DNA of 64,000 nt, taken from Zygnema cylindricum (Eukaryota; Streptophyta; Zygnematophyceae; Zygnematales; Zygnemataceae). Positions 1 to 12,149 of this stretch are shown in pieces. A model generated the notes under the pieces. The model searched no databases. It was not told the DNA's origin and worked only from the letters and a program-made list of their open reading frames with translations. Every line of letters starts with the position of its first letter. The stretch's first letter is position 1. The translations under genes were made by a program, and so were the position numbers. Location of the stretch: positions 247,768 through 311,767 of the forward strand of contig JBBHKE010001564.1 of assembly GCA_037447655.1 (NCBI GenBank), given 5' to 3'.

Positions 1-212
1 TGAATATTTTAGTCATAATTGGTCCTTTGGGTTTCTCCACCCTTACCTAGTCACTCTGCTAACCTTCTATTTAGCTGTATAACTTCTAAACAGTTTAACA
101 GTTAAGGACAACCCTATGGCGGACAATTAACTAAGGCTAGTTCAAGATTAGCGGAGTTTAAACATTCTAACCGCTATCTCAAGCTATAGGGCGGTTTTTA
201 AAGTAATCTTCT

Positions 213-562
213 GTATCCCAACAGGAATTGACAATTTGACAAATCTTCAATATGTCGATTTATCTTCCAATCGTCTCACTGATCCATTCCCACCTCTTTG
301 GGTTTCCTGGTTAATACTGATTTTATAAGTTTTCAAAATAACTACTTAATAGGACCTACAAATTCAGTTTGTAAGCGCTATGGATCTCTTTGTTGATGTT
401 TCCTCTAATTATTTATCAGGGACTCCTCAAATAGGGTGGGCTAATTCTAGTTTTTGCAACATTGTAGTGAGTTCGAATTGTTTTACTTTACCACTCTCGA
501 CCTTGAGTTGTTATAATGGTTTACAACGTTCTTTTTCGGATTGTAATAGCAAACCCCCCTAG
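213..562 (+). pseudogene. 3' fragment of the LRR ectodomain gene family
   Basis: This stretch matches the last third of the LRR gene at 20324-22278 (its part 21925-22278) almost base for base. It encodes the tail with the SNYLSGTPQIGWAN motif, the cysteine-rich end and a TAG stop at 560-562. It is broken: unrelated sequence replaces everything before about 213, and a one-base loss near 281 (CTGATCC against CTGGATC) shifts the frame. Only the last 60 codons, from 380, stay open. No promoter or upstream exon is visible. The same 3' flank follows as in the better copy, so the locus arose by segmental duplication and not by retroposition. Confidence 0.85.
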
Positions 563-1410
563 AAAATCCTAAAAAGGAAGAACAAGGAAAAGATTCCTTC
601 CATAAATTTTCCACGTGAACAATTTGGATTCCAACAGTGGACATAATATGTTGTACCTAAAAGCTTACCACAAGATTCTAAATTTTTTAAGTAAAACATG
701 TTGTGGTGAAGGTTGAAAGAGGAGTTTAAAGACAGGACTGGTATCCACATATTCCACCTCTAATGATTGAATCGTTAGTATTGTCAACTTAGGAAGAAAT
801 TAGAAGTTTAGTATATGGATATTTTTAATATATTCGAGAAGGTGGGAGCATGTTTTGGTGAATTTCTTGGAGTGTTTTTGTGGCATGTTTTCTGTTTTTG
901 GCCAATTTTGCTAGCATTCTTTAACATGCTTTAGGGGCATATGTCTTTCTGAAACATTTAAATGTGTAGGAAGGTGGTTTCCTTATTGACTTTGTGATGT
1001 GAGAGTCAATTGCAGATGCTTGGAAGATACCGTTTTCACATGAGACATTTTACAAATTGTTTGAAGTGATGCGGGATTCTCAATTGCAATGAGAAAAGAA
1101 CATAAAGGAAGCATTATAGTTTTTTGTCGGTATAATAGTTTTGACATCTTGTTACTTCGCATAGAGCAAAGATTTGTAGAACTTTATGTGTTAAAATTAA
1201 ACACCCAAAAGAAAACAGATGATCATGTAATGCATACGGTTGTATATCTACCAAAATTGTTTATTGTAATGTTTTGGTATACAACTATATAGAGAAGCTG
1301 AAAAATCTATGATACTGTGACAATTGGCGATAAACTTTCGATAACTGGACATTGCATAGTATATGAATCTTTAGAATTTTACTAAATAAAAATCTAACCA
1401 GAATGTTACC
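563..1410 (+). repeat. duplicated 3' flank of the LRR gene
   Basis: Collinear with 22279-23135 downstream of the complete LRR copy, with scattered substitutions and small indels. The homology stops abruptly at the shared ACCAAAC near 1410 and resumes at 3191. I see no coding potential; short open frames here are not conserved between the two copies. Confidence 0.8.
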
Positions 1411-1563
1411 AAACTGGGATACTTTATGGACAATTTCTGGAAAATTACAATGAAGGTTACATTCTCATGGAAATATACCATAAATATCATTACTACTTGA
1501 AATGTGCTCACAACTCGAGCATTAGATGAAAAACCCACAGCCGAATATTTGTCCGAATGATTG

Positions 1564-3190
1564 TTGGGACAAACATTATTATTAAACCTTCAAGGTCTAT
1601 ACGCAACCCATAAATTAATACAACCAACCTGTTAAGGGTAATTTACCGTCGGTTCTCATCGTCCTTTTCACTTTTTCTAATTCCTCCCGCCTTTTATTCC
1701 TCTGTATTGTCGTGTATATGCTTGTGCATCCTACAGTTTGTCTTGTATATAGAAGTATTTCCTTATATGTCTGCTACCGATTAGATAGGAGAATTAAATC
1801 CAGTCCTACATACCTTTGTAGTCCACCACATTGTGACCACCTTATAAGGATCCTAATCTAAGATTAGATTAGGATTTTTAAATCAAGTGCACTTTAAGGC
1901 GCACCTTACAATCCACAGTAATTAGGACTGTGAAGTTTTGTATTTAAGGAACTCTTCACATTTGAAGAAGTATCCCAAGATCAATGTACTTATCCAATGA
2001 ACTAAAAGATTTTTCAAGTCTTTGCTCTCATGACTTCAAGAACTCCAATTCCAATAGGTTAAGGGCCTAACCATGCCACTTCTAATAGCATACACAAGTT
2101 TGATGGCCGAAGGTTTTACAATTGGTCTTTTTCCGCCATGCATCTCTTTAAACACGAAAAAAAAAATGGGACTCCTTTTCTCCCATTTCCAAACCTCCAG
2201 TCATAAACTCTTTTAACCCCACAAAGGACAAAGCCAAGAAGAAACACAAATGGTCATATGGAAGCAAAAGAACGATTATGCACACGCCCACCTGGCTATA
2301 ATTCTTATCACCGAACAAACTAGGCTTGTTCACGGCGCTGCTAACAGTGCCCCTCCCCCTCCCCCTCCCCCTCCCTCTCCCTCTCCCTCTCCCCCCTCCC
2401 CCTCCCCCTCCCCCTCCCCCTCCCTCTCCCCCCTCCCCCTCCCCCTCCCCCTCCCCCTCCCCCTCCCTCTCCCCCTCCCTCTCCCCCTCCCCCTCCCCCT
2501 CCCTCTCCCCCCTCCCCTTCCCCCTCCCCCTCCCTCTCCCCCCTCCCCCTCCCCCTCCCTCTCCCCCTCCCTCTCCCCCTCCCCCTCCCTCTCCCTCTCC
2601 CCCTCCCCCTCCCCCTCCCCCTCCCCCTCCCCCTCCCTCTCCCCCCTCCCCCTCCCCCTCCCCCTCCCCCTCCCCCTCCCCCTCCCCCTCCCCCTCCCCC
2701 TCCCTCTCCCCCTCCCTCTCCCTCTCCCCCTCCCTCTCCCCTCCCTCTCCCCCTCCCCCTCACCCTCCCCCTCCCCCTCCCCCTCCCCCTCCCCCTCCCC
2801 CTCCCCCTCCCCCTCCCCCCTCCCCCTCCCCCTCCCCCTCCCCCTCCCCCTCCCCCTCCCCCTCCCCCTCCCCCCTCCCCCTCCCTCTCCCCCTCCCTCT
2901 CCACCTCCCCCTCCCCCTCCCCCTCCCTCCGAAGCTTGGATCGCATCATGGCAGTCTACATTCAAACAAGGTGGGCGACCCGCCTCATCCAAAAGCAAGC
3001 CTTCTTCAAATTCCATGAAGGAGCCAACCAATTACATGCAAGACTAGATCAGCTCTGTCGAACTGCACGCCGAAAAATTTGAAATGATCGGTGTAAAAAT
3101 TTCAGAGGAAAACTCCTCTTGTATCAAATTGAATTACGAAGAGGAAGAATCGGACACTTCAAGAGAGGGTTTGTGTCATGATTTACAATA
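1564..3190 (+). mobile_element. Ty1/copia fragment (leader/LTR-like part and broken gag)
   Basis: This interrupts otherwise continuous homology between 563-3880 and 22279-23880, so it is an insertion. From an ATG at 2031 the translation contains HKFDGRRFYNW, the typical copia gag N-terminus (F-x-G-x-x-F-x-x-W), then after frameshifts WKQKNDYAHAHLAI and, beyond the CCCTCC tract, EAWIASW and NQLHARLDQLCRTA. These match copia Gag order (the W/A-x-A motif, then EAW). Stops and frameshifts kill it. 1564-2030 could be LTR or leader (TGTT starts at 1564 and 1629, TATATAG near 1747), but no second LTR or target duplication was found, so the ends are approximate. No protease, integrase or reverse transcriptase follows. 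Confidence 0.6.
2349..2930. repeat. CCCTCC/CCCTCT microsatellite, about 580 bp
   Basis: Almost pure pyrimidine on the plus strand, mostly 6-nt steps of CCCCCT and CCCTCT. It lies inside the copia gag fragment between codons for HGAANSA and SEAWIASW. Because the unit is 6 nt and lacks TA or TG, frames on both strands stay open and give artefactual Pro/Ser/Leu-rich or Gly/Glu/Arg-rich translations. Confidence 0.95.
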
Positions 3191-3880
3191 CTTGACACAA
3201 CATCTTCGTGTGCAAAGACGCTATTCTGACCGTAAATCAGTAGTATTAAATTTTGGAGGTTGACATTGGTTTCCGATGATGGAATTGCGAATGATTTATG
3301 GAGGGGTAGAAAGTTGTCCGTCCAATATTTGAATATTTAGTGGTGTAAGGCCACACGTGTATGTGGAACTTACGCAAATAATTTTTTAAAAGAAGTTGGA
3401 CAGGTATCTTTGTGTGGCATAGCACCAAGGGGAATTTGTACCGTGTTTGTGATTTGGAGAGGAAAGTGGTTTTGGATTCACAAAATATGAATATTTCCTA
3501 AAAGGGTAGAAACCTTATCCCTTTAGTTTTACAATCATCTAAAAATGCTACAAGTTTACCTCCATTGTCGGACCTCACAACTTTCAGTTTGTGATCCGAT
3601 TATCGCTGTGCCATCACCACCCACTCTTTAAATATCTCAATACACCTAAGATTTCCTTGAGAAATTGTCAACAATTACAAACATTTATTGTTGACCACCC
3701 AAAGACTTCGGCGTAACATGTCCACAAAGATCCACGTATACAGCTCCAATAGATTCTTGGCCCAGTACTTCACATTCTTTATTAGATGACGCTTACTAAT
3801 TTATTTCCCCTTACTACTCAGCTACATCCATCCACTTTTGCAGCAATTGTGAGTTCCATTCACCGAACTGGTGATTTCTG
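3191..3880 (+). repeat. resumed 3' flank homology of the LRR duplication
   Basis: Collinear with 23191-23870, starting at ATTCTGACCG and ending near CACCGAACTGGTGATTTCTG. This confirms that the block 213-3880 was once continuous and was later split by the copia insertion. No gene recognised. Confidence 0.8.
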
Positions 3881-5505
3881 TATCATAAGCTCGAGGTTAG
3901 CCTCGAAAGTATGACACACTATGTGACTCCACGAACTTGGGTATTATTTTTGGACTAAAACCTGACTCACCCGAAGCACAACCTGATCCTTAACCTCATC
4001 TCTCCTCCAAATCAACTGACTATGTATGCTTTCCATTACAAATCCTGCAGCCAGTTGTTTCCCCTTCCAAATCTTCACAACAATAATGAGATATGTGACT
4101 TTAACAAAATATTACCGCTGCTTTTTGAAGTTGTGGGAGAGGGGGAGAGGGGGAGAGGGGGGGGGGGGGGAAAGGAGAGGGAGGGGGAGAGAGAGAGTAC
4201 TTTCTAAAACTAGAAGTGCTACGGATTCTGTGTGGAGCTCGCGGATTTTCAAAATAAAACATTCTTTTTTCATTTTGCCGTTAAAACAACTGTAAGTCAA
4301 AGGTGGGAATAAAAGGTTATTGTTTGTTTTGTTTGTTTTGGGTTTCTTTTGTTTTCTGGTTTTGTTTTGTGTTTTGTTCTTAAGGTTTTTTATTTAGTGA
4401 TTTGGAGGTTTGAAAACTGTCTATGATAATTTTAAAGAGTTTAGAAGAATCAGAGTTATTTAAAAAAGGATTAAAAAAATGGCTTTATGGGTCTTTTTTT
4501 AAGGTGAAATTTTTTAACTTGTATTTTAATTCAGGATATTTAAAAAAAAAAAAGTCATTTGATTTTTTTTAATTGAAGGATATTTTAATTCTTTTAATTT
4601 GTTTTTTTTTTTTTTTTCAGGATATTTTACGCTCTCGATTCTCTCTCCCTCCTCCTTAAAATCGAAAGTACTCCTCTTTAGACCTTTTCTTTTTGTGACA
4701 TTCGTCACACTCCATTTATACCCATACCTTTTTTAATTCTGCTTAACCTGACCACAATTTTTAATCTTCCTTTGCTGACCTCTTGCCTCTTAATCTCCTT
4801 TGTTTTGCGGATCCCATATCAATGTTTTAATCTTTACACCCTTTATATTTTGAAAACATTTTGAAGAATTTTCCAGGATGGATGAGCACTTTTATCTGCT
4901 ATAATAATTTTGCCGAGCCGGACTGACGATTATTTGTTGCCGAGCGGAGCCATTATTTGACGGACGACGACGCGAGATTTGTCTCCACTGATCCTCTTCT
5001 CCCCTTATAAGCCTTTATCCTTTAGGTTCGAGGGCGAATCACCTCTTCGATCGATCTTGTCTAAGGAGGTAAACCAGGAAGAGCGGTGTGGTGTCTCTTC
5101 TTAGTCCTTCTTTTATCAGCACCGGTTATCTGTGGCTTTGTGGCTTTACTGCGAGTGAGTGCAGGCTTCTATTCTCCGTCGATCGATTATTGCGGTTATG
5201 GATCGTCGACGTGTTTTGGAGCTCCCTCGACGTGCTCCCCCGGGCTGGGGGACTTACGGGGTTGCTTTTCGTAGATATTTAACTGAGTTGGGGTTGGGGT
5301 TGTAGTTTTGGTTTAGTGAGTTGCCGTGCTTTTCATTCTGAGTTTGGGTGCTTTTATTCTACTTGCCATTTTTATGTGTTCACGTTGCTTTCTTTGTTTT
5401 TATTTCCCTGCTTGTAGTTTTTCAGTTTTGGCCATGCCACCCCTTTTGTACCCTCGGACTCAGATGGTTTACCATCGTGCTTATTAATTTATCCTGTGCA
5501 TTTAC
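3881..5505. other. non-coding stretch, no gene recognised
   Basis: Contains a G/A-rich simple repeat at 4137-4197, GTTTT-rich and T-homopolymer DNA at 4317-4620, and a higher-GC patch at 4910-5305. The patch has a TATAAG at 5006-5011 and a short frame (ATG 5198, TAG 5303-5305, 35 codons) that starts MDRRRVLELP. I cannot link that frame to a family. It may be a leader or promoter remnant of a transcribed element. Confidence 0.4.
4137..4197. repeat. GGGAGA-type purine repeat
   Basis: Short purine-only tract with a run of about a dozen G in the middle. Low complexity; no function inferred. Confidence 0.85.
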
Positions 5506-5608
5506 TCGTCACTATGTACCTGCGGATCTGAAATCCGTCGTCTTCCTCTTCCTCACTACGCGACAGCTCCTATTGCTCGTCACTATGTACCTGCGGATCT
5601 TAAATCCA
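5506..5608. repeat. spaced 32-bp direct repeat next to the tandem array
   Basis: A block beginning CTCGTCACTATGTACC occurs at about 5506-5537 and again at 5576-5608, with one mismatch. The second copy abuts the left edge of the 1.66-kb tandem array. Confidence 0.75.
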
Positions 5609-6103
5609 ATCTGCCAAAATCGCACTAAAACAATAACAACTTGCTCCCTCAAGGCCAAATTGCCTAACAATAGCAACTTGCTCCCTCAAGGCCAAATTGA
5701 GGCAGGGTGACCCAAGAGTGCACAAAGCACTCTCTAGGTTGAGAAAAGGATAAGATGGCACCTCCCTAAGATCTCATACAAATAAGATTCGCAACACAAT
5801 GTTGTGTAATTACATGAAAACCAACTGTAAATTGACTATTTCAAACAACAAATGGAGAGGGAGAGGGAGGGAGGGGATGGGGAAAGGGGGAAGGGAGAGG
5901 GAGAGGATCGTAAGCCGAAGTTACGTCATGTATTTATGTATTTTAATCACTTTGAAAGTTTGAATTAACTCAATTAGGATGTATTATCTCAATTTATACC
6001 TTTTCCATTAGTTTGTACGTTTCAGTACTTTTTTATGTCGGGTAGTGGAATATAGTTCAAACCGCCAACCGTGGTTGAAATACACAACTTGTTTGCTGCT
6101 AAA

Positions 6104-6705
6104 TACACCACCCATCGGTATTAGCATTGATAACACTATGTTGTCAAGGTTTTTTTTGGGCCAAAATCATAAATTACAATAGTCTTGTTAACATAATAGT
6201 AGAATTAACATTAAAATAGAAATAACGGTAATATGGGAAGTTGTCATTTAGTGTTAGCCATTTTATATTATGTTTGTAAAAAAATGATTTATGTACGAGA
6301 ATTTTGTTTTTGTACAGAACCTCCTCGTGACATCTCATTTTTGCAACGATATTAGCGTTTAGCATGTAAAGTTAATTTAAATAGTTGGTAGTCGTCATAA
6401 ACATGACTAACATTGCTTAATTTATACCATTAAATGGCTTAAAATAACCTAGAATACTGTTGAACTCTACTCAATCCGAACTCCACAAATAAGTACCCCC
6501 CCCCCCCCCCCCCCGGATGAGGTTGAGGTAGTACAACTACACTTGATATAGTGTTGATGTTCGCTTAGCGTTCAAGTTGTAAAGCGGAAACACAAATTGG
6601 CGTAAAGTGCCAAAATCAATAATTAGTGGTTTTTTCTTACGTGAATAACATTAAATTAGCGCTTACACTATTAGATTCATAACGCCAATAACGATGGGCG
6701 GTGTA
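6104..6705. mobile_element. CACC-ended TIR element in tandem unit 1
   Basis: Left end TACACCACCCATCGGTATTA and right end AATAACGATGGGCGGTGTA are inverted repeats of one another. Length about 600 bp with no transposase. It belongs to the same family as the elements at 16937, 47530 and 49282, judged by the TACACC start and the TATTAG/CTAATA inner block. Confidence 0.7.
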
Positions 6706-7771
6706 CGGTAGTGTTGTTTTATTTGGATAATGGACATATGCCCATGTTTGACTTACCCATAGTCATCACATTATCATCATATATTTATTAGAAAGTTTTC
6801 GCGATGCGTTTCAGATTTATCTGCCCGATATACAAAAATAAAGTGTATTGGGATGGTTGACTCTTTACCAGAGGTCACAATCGGGTATCCGAATTCGTAC
6901 CCGATCCGTACTTGGCCTGCCGCGTCGAATCCGGAACGGATTCGGGTGCCAAATATTGGGAGCCGGCCGTATTCAGCCGGGTGATGTCAAAAAAAAAAAA
7001 AAAAAAACTTGGGTACGGTTGGGTTCGCAAAAGAATAAAAAATTTGAAGGTTTCGTAGGTAAGGACTCCTATAGTACAGTACTATAGTGATGTCCATACT
7101 ATCCAACATTATTGTACTTTGTACCACTAATTTTGTACTTATTCGGATACGCGTAGTTGTGAAAAATCGAGTTACGGTTGGTTTTTATTATCCTATGGGG
7201 GTGTTGACTTTAATAGAAATCGGGGGTGTTGACTTTGATAGAAATCATTGATGATGCTGGGACGATGTGATTTCGTAGTACCAATGAAATTGCACGAATC
7301 GTAGCATGAAACAATCTGCCAGAATCGCACTAAAACAATAACAACTTGCTCCCTCAAGGCCAAATTGAGGCAGGGTGACCCAAGAGTGCACAAAGCACTC
7401 TCTAGGTTGAGAAAAGGATAAGATGGCACCACCCTAAGATCTCATACAAATAAGATTCGCAACACAATGTTGTGTAATTACTTGAAAACCAACTGTAAAT
7501 TGACTATTTCAAACAACAAATGGAGAGGGAGAGGGAGGGAGGGGATGGGGAAAGGGGGAAGGGAGAGGGAGAGGATCATAAGCCAAAGTTACGTCATGTA
7601 TTTATGTATTTTAATCACTTTGAAAGTTTGAATTAACTCAATTAGGATGTATTATCTCAATTTATACCTTTTCCATTAGTTTGTACGTTTCAGTACTTTT
7701 TTATGTCGGGTAGTGGAATATAGTTCAAACCGCCAACCGTGGTTGAAATACACAACTTGTTTGCTGCTAAA

Positions 7772-8365
7772 TCACCACCCATCGGTATTAGCATTGATAA
7801 CACTATGTTGTCAAGGTTTTTTTTGGGCCAAAATCATAAATTACAATAGTCTTGTTAACATAATAGTAGAATTAACATTAAAATAGAAATAACGGTAATA
7901 TGGGAAGTTGTCATTTAGTGTTAGCCATTTTATATTATGTTTGTAAAAAAATGATTTATGTACGAGAATTTTGTTTTTGTACAGAACCTCCTCGTGACAT
8001 CTCATTTTTGCAACGATATTAGCGTTTAGCATGTAAAGTTAATTTAAATAGTTGGTAGTCGTCATAAACATGACTAACATTGCTTAATTTATACCATTAA
8101 ATGGCTTAAAATAACCTAGAATACTGTTGAACTCTACTCAATCCGAACTCCACAAATAAGTACCCCCCCCCCCCCGGATGAGGTTGAGGTAGTACAACTA
8201 CACTTGATATATTGTTGATGTTCGCTTAGCGTTCAAGTTGTAAAGCGGAAACACAAATTGGCGTAAAGTGCCAAAATCAATAATTAGTGGTTTTTTCTTA
8301 CGTGAATAACATTAAATTAACGCTTACACTATTAGATTTATATAGCCAATAACGATGGGCGATGT
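7772..8365. mobile_element. CACC-ended TIR element in tandem unit 2
   Basis: Copy of the element at 6104-6705. Here the left TA is lost (ATCACCACCC) and the right terminus reads GATGTA instead of GGTGTA. Both ends have drifted since amplification, and it was carried along with the unit and did not transpose on its own. Confidence 0.65.
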
Positions 8366-9431
8366 ACGGTAGTGTTGTTTTATTTGGATAATGGACATAT
8401 GCCCATGTTTGACTTACCCATAGTCATCACATTATCATCATATATTTATTAGAAAGTTTTCGCGATGCGTTTCAGATTTATCTGCCCGATATACAAAAAT
8501 AAAGTGTATTGGGATGGTTGACTCTTTACCAGAGGTCACAATCGGGTATCCGAATTCGTACCCGATCCGTACTTGGCCTGCCGCGTCGAATCCGGAACGG
8601 ATTCGGGTGCCAAATATTGGGAGCCGGCCGTATTCAGCCGGGTGATGTCAAAAAAAAAAAAAAAAAACTTGGGTACGGTTGGGTTCGCAAAAGAATAAAA
8701 AATTTGAAGGTTTCGTAGGTAAGGACTCCTATAGTACAGTACTATAGTGATGTCCATACTATCCAACATTATTGTACTTTGTACCACTAATTTTGTACTT
8801 ATTCGGATACGCGTAGTTGTGAAAAATCGAGTTACGGTTGGTTTTTATTATCCTATGGGGGTGTTGACTTTAATAGAAATCGGGGGTGTTGACTTTGATA
8901 GAAATCATTGATGATGCTGGGACGATGTGATTTCGTAGTACCAATGAAATTGCACGAATCGTAGCATGAAACAATCTGCCAGAATCGCACTAAAACAATA
9001 ACAACTTGCTCCCTCAAGGCCAAATTGAGGCAGGGTGACCCAAGAGTGCACAAAGCACTCTCTAGGTTGAGAAAAGGATAAGATGGCACCACCCTAAGAT
9101 CTCATACAAATAAGATTCGCAACACAATGTTGTGTAATTACTTGAAAACCAACTGTAAATTGACTATTTCAAACAACAAATGGAGAGGGAGAGGGAGGGA
9201 GGGGATGGGGAAAGGGGGAAGGGAGAGGGAGAGGATCGTAAGCCGAAGTTACGTCATGTATTTATGTATTTTAATCACTTTGAAAGTTTGAATTAACTCA
9301 ATTAGGATGTATTATCTCAATTTATACCTTTTCCATTAGTTTGTACGTTTCAGTACTTTTTTATGTCGGGTAGTGGAATATAGTTCAAACCGCCAACCGT
9401 GGTTGAAATACACAACTTGTTTGCTGCTAAA

Positions 9432-10030
9432 TACACCACCCATCGGTATTGGCATTGATAACACTATGTTGTCAAGGTTTTTTTTGGGCCAAAATCATAA
9501 ATTACAATAGTCTTGTTAACATAATAGTAGAATTAACATTAAAATAGAAATAACGGTAATATGGGAAGTTTTCATTTAGTGTTAGCCATTTTATATTATG
9601 TTTGTAAAAAAATGATTTATGTACGAGAATTTTGTTTTTGTACAGAACCTCCTCGTGACATCTCATTTTTGCAACGATATTAGCGTTTAGCATGTAAAGT
9701 TAATTTAAATAGTTGGTAGTCGTCATAAACATGACTAACATTGCTTAATTTATACCATTAAATGGCTTAAAATAACCTAGAATACTGTTGAACTCTACTC
9801 AATCCGAACTCCACAAATAGATCCCCCCCCCCCCCCCCCGGATGAGGTTGAGTTAGTAAAACTACACTTGATATAGTGTTGATGCTAGCTTAGCGTTCAA
9901 GTTGTAAAGCGGAAACACAAATTGGCGTAAAGTGCCAAAATTAATGTTTAGTGGTTTTTTCTTACGTGAATAACATTAAATTAGCGCTTACACTATTAGA
10001 TTCATAACGCCAATAGCGATGAGCAGTGTA
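9432..10030. mobile_element. CACC-ended TIR element in tandem unit 3
   Basis: Third copy, in the same position within its unit. The right end reads GAGCAGTGTA, again slightly decayed. No coding content. Confidence 0.65.
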
Positions 10031-11375
10031 TGGTAGTGTTGTTTTATTTGGATAATGGAGATATGCCCATGTTTGACTTACCCATAGTCATCACATTATC
10101 ATCAAATATTTATTACAAAGTTTTCGCGATGCATTTCAGATTTATCTGCCCGACATACAAAAAAAAAGTGTATTGGGATAGTTGACTCTTTACCGATATA
10201 CAAAAAAAAAGTGTATTGGGATGGTTGACTCTTTACCAGAGGTCACAATCGGGTATCCGAATCCGTACCCGATCCGTACTTGGCCTGCCGCGTCGGATCC
10301 GAAACGGATTCGGGTGCCAAATATTGGGAGCCGGCCGTATTCAGCCGGGTGATGTCAAAAAAAAAAAAAAAAACTTGGGTACGGTTGGGTTCGCAAAAGA
10401 ATAAAAAATTTGAAGGTTTTGTAGGTAAGGACTCCTATAGTACTGTACTATAGTGGTGTCCATACTATCTAACATTATTGTACTTTGTACCACTAATTTT
10501 GTACTTATTCGGATACGCGTAGTCGTGAAAAATCGAGTTACGGTTGACTTTTTTTTTAGTTAAACGTGTTTCGGGTAATCGGGTAACAATTTAGGAGCGT
10601 GACATAACTTGCCCGGATTTCGGGTGTTCAGATTTTGAAAAAGAAAAAATTGTCGGATTCGGGTATTTGAAATTTCGACTTTTGTCGCCTCTGCCCTTCA
10701 CTAGCTTTTTGGGATTTCATTGGTTTATATTTTTGTGGACTGCGGTGCAGTTGCGCCCTCCACTTAGGGTGCGTCTTTGTGTGCCGAAGTAAGATTTTTT
10801 TCTGTCATTTTCGTGTACACTTAGAACCGTACCGCGTAAGTTTCAACCATACAAAAAAATAGAAAAAAATAGAAATACATTTTGCGTCCTCATGGAATAT
10901 AAGGTGTACTGCATGTTGTCGTCTTGTGTTCTTTAACTCACGGCCACGCCAAAAAACGCCACCTTCAAACTTTTCTTTAAAATACAGGGCCGGTGTGTTT
11001 TAAAACAAAGTGTTTTCCAAAAACAACTAGGAACACGTATTCGCACGTGTATAAAATTTTACAAAAATTTCAAACGAATTCAAGCGACGACGAAAGGTAC
11101 ACTATTCCTTATGTTTTGTCCGTTTGCGTCAATCAAAGTACACAATTTGTTTTGTTTTGTCGTTTTTCGTTCAGTACGGACTTTTCTATTCCAGGGGTCT
11201 GAAAATTTCAATGCCATTTGACGAAATCGTGAGAAATCTTTGAAGGCGCCCTAGCATGTAACTTTGAGACCTCTAGAGGACCTCAGAGTAGGCAGCTCAC
11301 ACGAAGCCTCTAGGATAACCCTGGCCCCTTTGTGTTTCAGCAAGAATAACTGCCACCTTGGCGGACAAAAACACT

Positions 11376-11436
11376 GACCACCTTCACCCCTGTAAAGACA
11401 AGACTCCCTTGATTCTATAGCAAAAAGAATCTCTGA
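11376..11436 (-). other. paired AGGG-loop hairpins (module copy A)
   Basis: On the minus strand GATTCTTTTTGCT is followed by two short hairpins, each with an AGGG loop: GAATCA-AGGG-AGTC and CTTTAC-AGGG-GTGAAG. The other module copies keep the loops while the stem letters change. Confidence 0.6.
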
Positions 11437-12003
11437 ATTTTCTCCCCTGAGCAGTAAGTTATGAATGGTCATAGTTGACCTTTTGTACAGAAGCTCTCTG
11501 GGAGAGAGGGTCCAATCTATCAAATTTTTCTAAGTCCTATCTCTCTCTAAACTCTATCTACTGAGGTACGGCACCAATCATAATAGTGTATCGTACATAA
11601 AAGTTCAAGTGGCGATGTACTTTATGTACGACCATTGTACAACATGGCCAACAAGTCGACACATGTCATTTTTGGATTCGTTCCTAGAATCCCCGGAGAT
11701 GCCGTAATCCAATGTGATTGTGCCACATGGCAATTGACGTGACGTCAACCGCAAACCGCCGAAAACCTATTCCACGATCTCGGCATGCTTCGTGGCCGTC
11801 CGATTAAGCCGGATTACTATCGTGACCGTCATAAATACTTGCGCTGTATTTGTTTCGCTTTCTAAACAAAATGCGGAGTATTCATTTCGGATGTTCCGTA
11901 CGCCGTACTTTACAAACTGTCTATGTCTAAATATCACGTTAAATGAAATACCCTACGTGTTAACATTTAAATAGCTATCAAACCTTATATCTCCAACCAT
12001 GAT

Positions 12004-12073
12004 GGCAGACTAAATGGCTAAGGCTACCTGCTACGTTGACGGACGGTAGGTACCAGGTTCAAATCCTGGGTAC
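12004..12073 (+). other. tRNA-like block (module copy A)
   Basis: It has a perfect T-arm, CCAGG-TTCAAAT-CCTGG (12053-12069), that contains a B-box (GGTTCAAATCC), and upstream TGGCTAAGG resembles an A-box. An anticodon-like stem (CTAC..GTAG) lies between. There is no convincing acceptor stem, so it is tRNA-derived or an RNA polymerase III promoter relic, not a tRNA gene. Confidence 0.55.
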
Positions 12074-12149
12074 GTAAATTTCTATCTTGGTAAATCTACC
12101 AAAATCTACAACCCTTAACTCTATCTCTAATCAGCATAGGCAGCCATGG

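Larger units (their letters stand above)
5609..10546. repeat. 1.66-kb unit repeated three times in tandem
   Basis: Units are about 5609-7312, 7313-8972 (1660 bp) and 8973-10546. Unit 1 is longer because of a 37-bp internal duplication near 5640-5690 and a longer C tract. Unit 3 lacks the last 100 bp and has its own 46-bp duplication near 10150-10240. Units differ by few substitutions, so the amplification is recent. Each unit holds, in order: a palindromic AACACAATGTTGTGT, a purine tract, a CACC-ended TIR element, a C homopolymer of variable length, and a GC-rich block ending in an A tract of 17-19 (6989-7007 in unit 1). Short frames recur at unit spacing but have no family match and are copies of non-coding sequence. 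Confidence 0.95.

Noticed and set aside
2250-3047. Long Pro/Ser/Leu-rich and Gly/Glu/Arg-rich open frames on both strands
   Set aside because: They are translations of the CCCTCC microsatellite; only the short flanking parts have gag similarity.
5198-5305. 35-codon frame in a GC-richer patch
   Set aside because: No family match, no second copy and no splice evidence; kept only as a remark on the region.
6174-6365. 63-codon frame repeated in all three tandem units (also 7841 and 9502)
   Set aside because: It recurs because the whole unit is duplicated. It lies inside the TIR element on the minus strand, has no family match, and identity there is no higher than in surrounding DNA.
12004-12073. 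Genuine tRNA gene
   Set aside because: T-arm and boxes are good, but there is no acceptor stem pairing and it recurs only inside repeat modules.
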